A stretch of DNA of 64,000 bases from Actinomycetales bacterium (GTDB lineage: Bacteria > Actinomycetota > Actinomycetes > Actinomycetales > Cellulomonadaceae): contig JAHLLI010000016.1 in NCBI GenBank assembly GCA_020444245.1, forward strand, positions 1 to 64,000, in the 5' to 3' direction. The translations under genes were made by a program, and so were the position numbers. This document shows, piece by piece, positions 57,829 to 64,000 of this stretch (positions are counted from its first letter, which is position 1; each line of letters starts with the position of its first letter). The notes under the pieces were generated by a model that worked only from the letters and a program-made list of their open reading frames with translations, did not search any database and was not told the DNA's origin.

Positions 57829-59571
57829 ATGGAGCGGATCGGACTCGCGCCGGGCACCGAGATCGGGGGATACCGGGTCGTCGGGCCGGTGGGTCGCGGC
57901 GGGATGGGGGCGGTCTACCGGGTCAGGGACGGCGACGGGGCCGAGGTCGCGCTCAAGCTGTTGCACCCGCACCTGGTCGACGGCCCGGCACGCCAGCGGC
58001 TCGGCCGCGAGGTGGCCGCGCTGCAGCGCGTCCGCCACCCCGCTGTCGCGCGGGTGCTCGACGCCGAGCTCGACTCGGCCGACGCCTTCGTGGTCACCGA
58101 GCTCGTCGAGGGCGAGGACCTGGCGGGGCACGTGGCCCACCACGGCCCGTTGGCCGGCGCGGAGCTCGCTGACCTGGCCGAGCGGCTGCGCGAGGCGCTC
58201 GGCGCCGTGCACGCGGCCGGAGTGCTGCACCGGGACCTCACCCCCGGCAACGTCGTGGTGGGCGACGACGGCCCGGTGCTGATCGACTTCGGGATCGCGC
58301 AGGCTGCCGAGGACGCCCGCGTGACCGCCGCGGGGAACGTCGCGGGCACGCCCGGCTACCTGAGCCCCGAGCTGCTCTCGGGCGGCGAGCCCGACGAGAC
58401 GGCGGACTGGTGGGGCTGGGCGGCGACGGTGGCCTTCGCGGCGACCGGCCGCCCGCCGTTCGGAGTCCGCCCGCTGGCCGCGGTCCTCGCCCGGGTGCGC
58501 ACCGCGGACGCGGACCTGGACGGGCTGGACGCCGCCACCGCCGCCGCGCTGACCGGTGCGCTCCAGGCGGAGCCCGAGCGACGCAGCACCCCCGAGCAGA
58601 CGGTCGCCGCACTGCGGGCCGCTGCGACCGGCGGGACCGAGGTCGTCGGCGGGCCGGCGATGGCGGCGACCCTTGTCGCGCCGGTCGGCTCGCCGACCGA
58701 GGTCGTGCCCGCCGGCTCACCGCCACCGCCGCCCCCGCCCCCGGAGGGCGACGGGCGGGAGACGGTCGTGCTCGCCGCGGGCGACGCGGCGACCGGGGGC
58801 GACGGCGCGCCCGACGCGGACGGGCCGGACCTGGACGGGGACGGCGCTCCCGGCCCGGACGGGGACGACGCGGGTTGGGACGAGGTGCCGACCGGGGACG
58901 ACGAGTCGGGCTGGGACGGGACGGGCGAGCCGGGTCCCGCGCCCCCGCCGCCGCCCCGGCGGGCCGGCTCGGTGCTCGCGATCGGGGTGCTGCTGGCCAC
59001 CGCCGGGTCCGGCTGGCCCGGCATCGCGCTGGCGGTCGCGGTCGGTCTGGCCGTGCTGGCCCGCAGTGTGGGCCTGGACGTCCAGGCTCTGCAGGCGCGT
59101 CGCGAGCGCCGCGGGGAGAGGCGCGGCGAGACGGCGCGTGCGGTCGCCGGCTGGCCCTGGTACCTGCTCCGAGCGGTCCTCGGTGTGGTGCCTGCCGCGC
59201 TGGTCGCCGCGAGCGCGGTCGTCGTGGTGGGCGGCGTCGGCTGGTGGGGCATCGGGACGGGTCGATGGCCGATCGCGCCGCTGGCGCCGGGGGAGGTCTC
59301 CGGTGGCCTGCCCGGCACCCAGGCGTGGGTCGAGCGTGCCCTGCTGGTGCTCGCGGTGGTGATCGGGCTCCTGCTGGTCTGGTTCGGACCGATGAGCCGC
59401 ACCACCCGGCTGGGCGCCCGGTTCGCGCTCGCCGCGTTGGCCCCGCCGCGCGGTGCGGCGGTCGCGCTGGTGCTGCTCGCACTCGCCGCCGCCGGCGTGC
59501 TCGCGACGATGGTCGTGCTCGGCCAGGAGGTGGTCTGGTGGCCGCTCCCTGGCCCGCCGGACCTGGGCTGA
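57829..59571 (+). CDS. Membrane serine/threonine protein kinase
   Basis: A 580-residue Hanks-type kinase. Gly loop GPVGRGGMGAVY (residues 19-30), Lys43, catalytic HRDLTPGN (Asp136), DFG at 153-155, and activation loop AGTPGYLSPELL. The kinase ends near 265. A Pro-rich and Asp/Gly-rich linker (about 290-370, with runs of eight Pro and repeated D-G-D) leads to about four membrane helices in the last 210 residues. There are no PASTA repeats, so it is not PknB-like; the multi-helix C-terminus is unusual and may sense a membrane or redox signal. Likely substrates are unknown. Confidence 0.9.
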   Translation: MERIGLAPGTEIGGYRVVGPVGRGGMGAVYRVRDGDGAEVALKLLHPHLVDGPARQRLGREVAALQRVRHPAVARVLDAELDSADAFVVTELVEGEDLAGHVAHHGPLAGAELADLAERLREALGAVHAAGVLHRDLTPGNVVVGDDGPVLIDFGIAQAAEDARVTAAGNVAGTPGYLSPELLSGGEPDETADWWGWAATVAFAATGRPPFGVRPLAAVLARVRTADADLDGLDAATAAALTGALQAEPERRSTPEQTVAALRAAATGGTEVVGGPAMAATLVAPVGSPTEVVPAGSPPPPPPPPEGDGRETVVLAAGDAATGGDGAPDADGPDLDGDGAPGPDGDDAGWDEVPTGDDESGWDGTGEPGPAPPPPPRRAGSVLAIGVLLATAGSGWPGIALAVAVGLAVLARSVGLDVQALQARRERRGERRGETARAVAGWPWYLLRAVLGVVPAALVAASAVVVVGGVGWWGIGTGRWPIAPLAPGEVSGGLPGTQAWVERALLVLAVVIGLLLVWFGPMSRTTRLGARFALAALAPPRGAAVALVLLALAAAGVLATMVVLGQEVVWWPLPGPPDLG

Positions 59572-59631
59572 GCGCCGACCCTGCCCGACGTTTCGCCCGC
59601 TCAGGCCCTGCCCGCAGGCGAGGTCACGGCG

Positions 59632-59637
59632 TATCCT
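59632..59637 (+). promoter_or_regulatory. -10 element of the 59644 gene (leaderless)
   Basis: TATCCT ends six bases before the GTG at 59644, with no Shine-Dalgarno sequence. Confidence 0.5.
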
Positions 59638-59643
59638 CGGCGC

Positions 59644-60138
59644 GTGACCCGCACCCGCACCGTGCCGGCGCCGCTCGTCGCGGCGTCCGCGGTGCTCGCC
59701 GTGCTCGCGGCCGGCGCGGTCGCGCTCTCCCGGTTCGGCACGGTGCTGGTCCACCAGTGCGTGGCGGCCGAGGGTACGGCCGGGACGCTCGGCCTACGTC
59801 TGGCGCTGCTGCGCCAGGACGCGGCGTGCCCGTCCGGCAGCCTCGCCGTCGGCGGTGACAGCCGCCAGGTGATCGGCGTGCTGGTGCTCGTGGCGCTGCC
59901 CGTGCTGGTCGCGCACCTGGTTGCCGCCGCTGCGGCGCTGGGGCTGCTGGCCCGGGTGCGCAGCGGCGTGCGCACCGTCGTGCGTGCCCTCGCCGGGCTG
60001 GTGCGGCGTCCTGAGCCGGCGCGCCCGGTGCTGCCCAGGCTCGCCAGGCCGGTCCTGGCGCGCCTCGTGGCCGTCCCGGCCGACGGGCCCACGCTCGGCA
60101 GCCCGCTGCGGCGCGGTCCTCCGCTCCGGTTCGCCTGA
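59644..60138 (+). CDS. Small membrane protein, unknown function
   Basis: A 164-residue protein with two hydrophobic segments (about 9-28 and 77-100) separated by a loop that carries two cysteines (HQCVAAEG and DAACPSGS), probably outside the membrane and able to form a disulfide. The C-terminus is Arg/Pro-rich and cytoplasmic. It is followed by the MauE-like and DsbA-like genes, so a place in the same redox group is possible. No family recognised. Confidence 0.65.
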   Translation: MTRTRTVPAPLVAASAVLAVLAAGAVALSRFGTVLVHQCVAAEGTAGTLGLRLALLRQDAACPSGSLAVGGDSRQVIGVLVLVALPVLVAHLVAAAAALGLLARVRSGVRTVVRALAGLVRRPEPARPVLPRLARPVLARLVAVPADGPTLGSPLRRGPPLRFA

Positions 60139-60187
60139 GGCGCGCCGGACCCGGCGCGCCCACCTTCGCGCCACCCTGGAGAACCGC

Positions 60188-60715
60188 ATGTCCGACCCTG
60201 CTGTGCCCGACGCCGCCCCGGTGGCTGCGTCGCCCCCGAGCCGCTGGGCCGTGGCCCAGCCTTGGGTGTCCACCGTGTCCCGGCTCGTGCTGGGCGTCGT
60301 CCTGGTGTGGGCCGGCGCCGCGAAGGCCGGCGACCTGGCCGCGAGCGTGCGTGCCGTGCGCGCGTTCGAGCTGCTCCCCGAGTGGCTCGCCAAGCCGGTG
60401 GGCTACGGCCTGCCTGCCGTCGAGATCGTCGTCGGGGTGTTGCTGATCGTCGGCCTGCTCACCCGGTATGCCGCGGCCGTCGGTGGCCTGCTGATGCTCG
60501 CCTTCGTCGTCGGCATCGCCGCGGCGTGGGCGCGCGGGCTGTCCATCGACTGCGGTTGCTTCGGCGGCGGCGGCCCGACCGAGCCCGACCTCACCCAGTA
60601 CCCGCTGGAGATCACCCGCGACCTCGCCCTCGCCGCTCTGGCGGCGGTGCTGGTCCGCTGGCCCCGATCACGCTTCTCGCTCGACCAGACCCTCGGCCTC
60701 AACCAGGCCCCCTGA
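60188..60715 (+). CDS. MauE/DoxX-family membrane protein with CxC motif
   Basis: A 175-residue four-helix membrane protein of the MauE/DoxX type (VSRLVLGVVLVWAGAAKAGD near residues 30-49). The conserved DCGCFGGGG has Cys122 and Cys124 in an exposed loop. MauE-like proteins in actinobacteria are often paired with DsbA- or TlpA-like thioredoxins and are thought to exchange disulfides across the membrane. GGAG precedes the ATG. The DsbA-like gene follows after 18 bases. Confidence 0.85.
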   Translation: MSDPAVPDAAPVAASPPSRWAVAQPWVSTVSRLVLGVVLVWAGAAKAGDLAASVRAVRAFELLPEWLAKPVGYGLPAVEIVVGVLLIVGLLTRYAAAVGGLLMLAFVVGIAAAWARGLSIDCGCFGGGGPTEPDLTQYPLEITRDLALAALAAVLVRWPRSRFSLDQTLGLNQAP

Positions 60716-60733
60716 CCGGAAGGACCCACTCCC

Positions 60734-61597
60734 ATGCCCTCGAACCAGCCCAGCAAGGCCGATCGCCGCGAACAGGCGAAGGCCGCGGCCGACGCGCTCC
60801 GAGCGAAGCAGGCCCGGGCCGCGGCCCGACAGCGCACCATCGCCATCGTCTCGCTCGTGGTCGGCCTCGTCGTGGTGGTCGCCCTCGTGATGGTGATCCT
60901 CAACAACGGCAAGTCCTCGTCCAACACGGCCACGGCCGACCAGATCACCCCGACCGCGGCGAGCGCGCACGGCGGCTTCGTCTTCGACAAGACCGGCCGG
61001 CTCGACCCACCGTCGGACCAGGGCAGCGGCACGTCCGCGTGGCCGCAGAGCCTGGCCAAGTCCGGCGGCCCGGTCGTGGTGAGCGTCTACTACGACTTCA
61101 TGTGCCCGTGGTGCGGTGAGTTCGAGCGGACCCAGGGTCCGACGCTCGACGCCCTGCTCGCCTCCGGCGCGATCGTCCTGGACTCCCACCCGTTGGCCAT
61201 CCTCGACAGGTACTCCGCCGGCTCGAACTTCTCGACCAGGAGCTCCGCGGCGGCGATCGCGGTGGCCGAGGGCGACCCGTCGCACTACTTCTCCTTCGTC
61301 GAGGCGATGATGGCCACCGACACCCAGCCGAAGGAGAACACCGCCGGCCTGACGAACGCCGAGATCGCCGACGTCGCCAAGGGCGTGGGTGTGACCCAGG
61401 ACGTGCTCGACCAGATCACGTCGGGCGCGTTCACCGACTACGCGGCCAAGGCCACCGACCTCGCCTCGCAGGACCTCGGCCAGCTCAGCACGCCGACGAT
61501 CCTGCTGAACGGCAAGAACCTGACCCAGGACCTCGGGGTCGACTGGACCCAGCAGGGTGCCCTCGCGGCGGCGATCGCGGCCGCCGCCCAGGGCTGA
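60734..61597 (+). CDS. Membrane-anchored DsbA-like thiol-disulfide oxidoreductase
   Basis: A 287-residue protein with a charged cytoplasmic start (KADRREQAKAAADALRAKQAR), one membrane helix (about 35-56), and an extracytoplasmic DsbA/DSBA-like thioredoxin domain (thioredoxin_4 type). The active site YYDFMCPWCGEFE has Cys124 and Cys127; the cis-Pro loop is STPTILLNGK near 250. It probably oxidises or isomerises cysteines of exported proteins, with MauE recycling it. Candidate clients just downstream are the three secreted proteins with two cysteines each. GGAAGGA precedes the ATG. Confidence 0.9.
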   Translation: MPSNQPSKADRREQAKAAADALRAKQARAAARQRTIAIVSLVVGLVVVVALVMVILNNGKSSSNTATADQITPTAASAHGGFVFDKTGRLDPPSDQGSGTSAWPQSLAKSGGPVVVSVYYDFMCPWCGEFERTQGPTLDALLASGAIVLDSHPLAILDRYSAGSNFSTRSSAAAIAVAEGDPSHYFSFVEAMMATDTQPKENTAGLTNAEIADVAKGVGVTQDVLDQITSGAFTDYAAKATDLASQDLGQLSTPTILLNGKNLTQDLGVDWTQQGALAAAIAAAAQG

Positions 61598-61604
61598 GCC
61601 CGAG

Positions 61605-61647
61605 GTGAGGGTGGCCCGGGACCGCTAGGGTCCCGGGCCACCCTCAC
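61605..61647 (+). terminator. Strong terminator after the DsbA-like gene
   Basis: A perfect 19-bp stem (61605-61623 with 61629-61647) and five-base loop GCTAG, eight bases after the stop codon. It closes the kinase/MauE/DsbA gene group before the tRNA. Confidence 0.88.
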
Positions 61648-61708
61648 GCGTGCCTGCGGCAGGTCCGCGATGGCACACTGACCAGCGCGCCCGGCCCGGC
61701 CGGCACGC

Positions 61709-61780
61709 GCCGCCTTAGCTCAGTGGTAGAGCACCCGCCTTGTAAGCGGACGGTCGTCGGTTCGAGTCCGACAGGCGGCT
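61709..61780 (+). tRNA. tRNA-Thr (anticodon TGT)
   Basis: Full cloverleaf: acceptor GCCGCCT pairs with AGGCGGC (61773-61779), D arm GCTC...GAGC, anticodon loop CTTGTAA (61739-61745) with anticodon TGT at 61741-61743, T arm GTCGG-TTCGAGT-CCGAC, and discriminator T at 61780. The CCA end is not encoded. The outer base pair of the anticodon stem is a C-A mismatch. Confidence 0.95.
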
Positions 61781-62064
61781 CCCTGCGAGCCACTACCGCG
61801 GTGCTCGCGGCCCCGCACCCGCTGTAGCCCGGTCGTGTGTACTCCGAACGGGTGAACCCGTGCGCCGAGGCGGCCGCTATGTCCGGATTCGCCCGGGTAT
61901 CGGCCGACCTTCCACTTTCGCGGCGTCCGCGAGCTGCGTCATCGGTCCTCAAGATCAGACTCTCACCGGACGACACACATCACGGACCGGCCCCCAACCG
62001 GTCCGCCCCCTCAGTGGCGTCGGCCCCCCAAGCCTCGCCTGACCCGACACAGAAGGACATTCCC
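61781..62064 (+). other. Leader region of the secreted-protein/signal-peptidase locus
   Basis: The 284 bases between the tRNA and the first secreted-protein gene contain an open frame back to 61837, but it lacks a ribosome site at its start and its composition is unlike the gene that follows. An AGAAGGA ribosome site stands before the ATG at 62065. I cannot identify a definite promoter. Confidence 0.4.
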
Positions 62065-62472
62065 ATGGCCAAGAACCGCCGCAAGTCTGCTGCCATCGCG
62101 CTCGCCGTCATCGGTATCGCCGGTCTCTCCCTGGCCAGCGCGTCGCAGCTCGACCTCACCGGTGGCACGCTCCAGGCGGGCACCACGGACCTCACCGACT
62201 GCCAGCCGTCCGGCACCCCCGTGGTCGCCGAGATGTCGGCCGGCACGTTCGTCGCCGGTACCGGCTACGAGGCCGGCGACGTGTCGCTGACCGGCATCGC
62301 CGCTGCCTGCACCGGCAAGCAGATCGAGGCCGTCCTGCTCGACGCCGGTGGCAACGCCCTGACCACGTCGGCCTCGGCCGCCATCGGCGGCGCCTCCGCC
62401 ACCGTGTCGGTGCCGGCCGGCATCTCCGCCGGGAGCGTCGAGGGCATCGCGGTCGTCATCTCGGACAACTGA
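62065..62472 (+). CDS. Small secreted protein with SipW-type signal (paralogue 1)
   Basis: A 135-residue protein. Basic start KNRRK, a hydrophobic stretch and the junction ASA-SQL near residues 25-29, then a predicted beta-sandwich of about 105 residues with two cysteines, Cys46 (DCQP) and Cys82 (AAC). The run SQL-x5-GTLQAG-x4-L-x-DCQP recurs in the protein at 63578, so the two are paralogues. The ER-type signal peptidase gene follows after 16 bases, as in SipW-TasA type matrix-fibre or alternate-signal export loci; the resemblance is in organisation and signal, not proven homology. AGAAGGA precedes the ATG. Confidence 0.8.
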   Translation: MAKNRRKSAAIALAVIGIAGLSLASASQLDLTGGTLQAGTTDLTDCQPSGTPVVAEMSAGTFVAGTGYEAGDVSLTGIAAACTGKQIEAVLLDAGGNALTTSASAAIGGASATVSVPAGISAGSVEGIAVVISDN

Positions 62473-62488
62473 TCTCCCCTTCGGGCAC

Positions 62489-63121
62489 GTGATGCACGCC
62501 ACTGAGGTCTCCGTGGCCGGCGCAGCTCTGCTGCGCCGGCTGCGGAGCCATGCCGGTGACGTGCTGTTCCTGGTGGCCGCGCTGGTCGTCGGGTACTTCC
62601 TGTGGCCCACCTCGCTCGGTGGCTGCACGACCCTGACGATCGTGTCCGGTCACTCGATGGAGCCGACCTACTACACCGGCGACCTGGTGGTCTCCCGGTG
62701 CGGCGACTACCAGGTGGGCGACATCGTCGTCTACAACCCGCCGAACGTCGGCACCGCACGCGTGATCCACCGGATCATCGGCGGCGACGGCGCGACCGGT
62801 TGGGTCATGGAGGGCGACAACAACGACTTCATCGACCCGTGGGAGCCGACGGACGACCGGGTGCTCGGCAAGGCCGTGCTCCACCTGCCGAAGGTCGGGC
62901 TGGTGGGCAGCGTCCTGGTCAGCCCGATCACGTGGGTCTCGCTGCTCCTGCTCGCAGCGGCGCTGGTGATCTGGCCCGCCAAGCCCGAGCAGCCGGACGA
63001 CGAGGAGCCCGCCGACTCCGCCGACGCCCCGGCGGACGACTCGGCCCCGCCCGTCGACGCGCCCGAAGCCGCGGTCGCGATGTCGGCCGCGGCCGCGACC
63101 TCCGCGGATCCGCCGGCATGA
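62489..63121 (+). CDS. Signal peptidase I, ER/SipW type (Ser-His)
   Basis: A 210-residue membrane peptidase of the S26B class. One helix (about 24-41), then the catalytic Ser56 in VSGHSMEPTYYTGD. In place of the bacterial catalytic Lys it has His94 in RVIHRIIGGD, the hallmark of archaeal, eukaryotic and SipW-like enzymes; EGDNND near 109-114 carries the conserved Asp. A second helix (about 143-163) and an acidic Asp/Ala/Pro tail follow. It likely cleaves the neighbouring secreted proteins. GTG 62489 and ATG 62492 are both possible; no strong ribosome site. The next gene overlaps by four bases (ATGA). Confidence 0.88.
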   Translation: MMHATEVSVAGAALLRRLRSHAGDVLFLVAALVVGYFLWPTSLGGCTTLTIVSGHSMEPTYYTGDLVVSRCGDYQVGDIVVYNPPNVGTARVIHRIIGGDGATGWVMEGDNNDFIDPWEPTDDRVLGKAVLHLPKVGLVGSVLVSPITWVSLLLLAAALVIWPAKPEQPDDEEPADSADAPADDSAPPVDAPEAAVAMSAAAATSADPPA

Positions 63122-63537
63122 GGGCGGCTCGAGCGGCAGGCGTCGGGGCCCTGGCGGCGGCGCTCGCCCTGGGCGCCGGGCTCGCGCACGCCTCGACGCT
63201 CACCGTCGGTGCGTCGACGCTCGACCTCCGCTCGGCGGGCCCGTGCTCGACGTCGACCGTCGCCCTGTCCCCACAGCCCGGTGACTTCATCTCGTGGCTG
63301 TTCGGTTACACCCAGGTCCGGCTCACGGTGCCGGCCGCCTGCGCCGGAACCTCGCTCAGCGTGACGATCCACGCCACCTCGGGCGGCGCCGCGCTGGCCA
63401 CCGCGAGCGCCACCGACGTCCCGGCCGGGACCCTGACGCTCACGACCTCGGCGACCTACGGCGGAGTGCTCACCGGACGCCCGGCATACTCCGGGGCCGT
63501 GACCTTCGACGGCTGGTCCGTCCCGGCGTCCTTCTGA
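63118..63537 (+). CDS. Small secreted two-cysteine protein (paralogue 2, divergent)
   Basis: A 139-residue protein with a signal sequence (MRAARAAGVGALAAALALGAG broken at LAHAS) and a predicted beta-rich body. Cysteines are Cys43 (GPCSTST) and Cys75 (PAACAG). The start of the mature part, HASTLTVGASTLDL, resembles the SASQL...GTL region of the two other secreted proteins, and the second Cys is again in an Ala-Ala-Cys, so it is probably a distant relative. Translation is coupled to the signal peptidase gene (ATGA). Function unknown; a structural or adaptor subunit of a surface fibre is possible. Confidence 0.72.
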   Translation: MRAARAAGVGALAAALALGAGLAHASTLTVGASTLDLRSAGPCSTSTVALSPQPGDFISWLFGYTQVRLTVPAACAGTSLSVTIHATSGGAALATASATDVPAGTLTLTTSATYGGVLTGRPAYSGAVTFDGWSVPASF

Positions 63538-63577
63538 CCGACCGCTACCCCCCCGCGACGAGATCCCTGGAGCCCCG

Positions 63578-64000
63578 ATGAGCCGCCTGCGACCGTCCCG
63601 GCGCTTCGCCGCCCTGGCGCTCGGGGTGCTCGCGCTCGCCGGCCTCTCGGCGGCCTCGGCCTCGCAGCTGGCGGTGGACGGCGGGACCTTGCAGGCGGGG
63701 GTCGGTACGCTCGCCGACTGCCAGCCGGCCGGCCAGCAGATCGTCGTCTCCCTGACGAGCGCCTTCTCCGCGGGTCAGTACCGCTCCACGGCGGTGCGGT
63801 TCTCCGACGTCGCCGCGGCATGCAGCGGGCTGACCTATCGCACACAGCTGCTCGACGGCTCGGGTGCGCCGATCGACCTCAACGGCGCGGCCGCCGGAAC
63901 CGACCTGAGCGGAGTGGTCGCCCTCACGGGCGGTGCCTTCTCCGTGGCGATCCCGTCCACGCCCTCGGCCGGCATCGGCGAGGCCGTGCTGGTCATCCAC
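63578..64000 (+). CDS. Small secreted protein (paralogue 3), truncated by the window end
   Basis: The first 141 codons of a protein close to that at 62065: basic start SRLRPSRR, hydrophobic stretch, junction ASA-SQL, then GGTLQAG and L-A-DCQP with Cys48 and Cys82 (AAACSG). It continues past base 64000; the C-terminal length and what follows are unknown. ATG 63578 has only a weak ribosome site (GGAG at 63569-63572). Having a paralogue on each side of the peptidase suggests a set of subunits exported by one dedicated enzyme. Confidence 0.75.
   Translation, partial: MSRLRPSRRFAALALGVLALAGLSAASASQLAVDGGTLQAGVGTLADCQPAGQQIVVSLTSAFSAGQYRSTAVRFSDVAAACSGLTYRTQLLDGSGAPIDLNGAAAGTDLSGVVALTGGAFSVAIPSTPSAGIGEAVLVIH

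Noticed and set aside
61837-62064. Upstream extension of the first secreted protein (start at 61837).
   Set aside because: No ribosome site, and it would bury the signal sequence 76 residues inside the protein.

Overview
This 64 kb window is typical of a high-GC actinobacterium: very GC-rich, dense operons with 1-4 base TGATG/GTGA/ATGA overlaps, many GTG starts, and actinobacterial marker genes (mshA for mycothiol, lsr2, carD, senX3-regX3, an MsiK-type sugar ATPase, DUF3180). The plant-polysaccharide gene set (GH3, GH51, GH39, CE7 esterase, xylA/xylB, two sugar transporters) fits Cellulomonas or a relative. The genus is inferred, not shown. No phage, IS element or CRISPR array is seen; almost everything is ordinary chromosome.

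Layout. 1-7315: cofactor operon, all +: the 3' part of folK behind a pentapeptide repeat, DUF3180, two PH-domain membrane proteins, a DUF2520 dehydrogenase-like protein, panC, panD, nadB. 7316-7477: a 20-bp tandem/inverted repeat. 7478-10608 (-): a sulfane-sulfur island (rhodanese, CstR-like repressor, methyltransferase, CoA-disulfide reductase-rhodanese fusion) with two matching operator palindromes; it separates nadB from nadC. 10676-13802 (+): nadC, lysS, a small membrane protein, lsr2. 13863-25025: xylan/arabinoxylan cluster: acetyl-xylan esterase and LacI regulator (-), then divergent ABC binding protein, two permeases, GH3, GH51, GH39 (+). This resembles the Streptomyces bxlR-bxlEFG-bxlA arrangement. 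It has no ATPase of its own, and a MsiK-type ATPase lies at 54193-55317. 25080-34610: xylose cluster: xylB and xylA (-), a ROK regulator, a ChvE/MmsAB-type monosaccharide ABC transporter and a beta-propeller lactonase (+).

34906-46350: a GntR regulator, mshA, gpmA, then the phosphate module phoU / senX3-regX3 / pstSCAB, with Pho-box-like repeats before phoU and pstS, interrupted by a two-gene Aer-like redox receptor. 46376-52857: lipoprotein, carD, ispD, ispF, an MDR oxidoreductase, cysS, rlmB and a PH-like membrane protein. 52875-57704 (-): DUF4032 protein, msiK, otsB, otsA. 57829-61597 (+): membrane Ser/Thr kinase, small membrane protein, MauE/DoxX protein and membrane-anchored DsbA-like oxidoreductase. 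61709-61780: tRNA-Thr(TGT). 62065-64000: an ER-type (Ser/His) signal peptidase among three small secreted proteins that share a two-cysteine pattern; the last runs off the end.

Two points cut across the window. Nine genes have a -10-like hexamer exactly six bases before the start codon, the signature of leaderless transcripts. Perfect or near-perfect hairpins sit between genes inside several operons (permease/GH3, xylA/xylB, chvE/mmsA, pstS/pstC), where they could set unequal expression. The best candidates for new biology are the SipW-like secretion locus at the right end and the CstR-type regulon inserted in the NAD genes.
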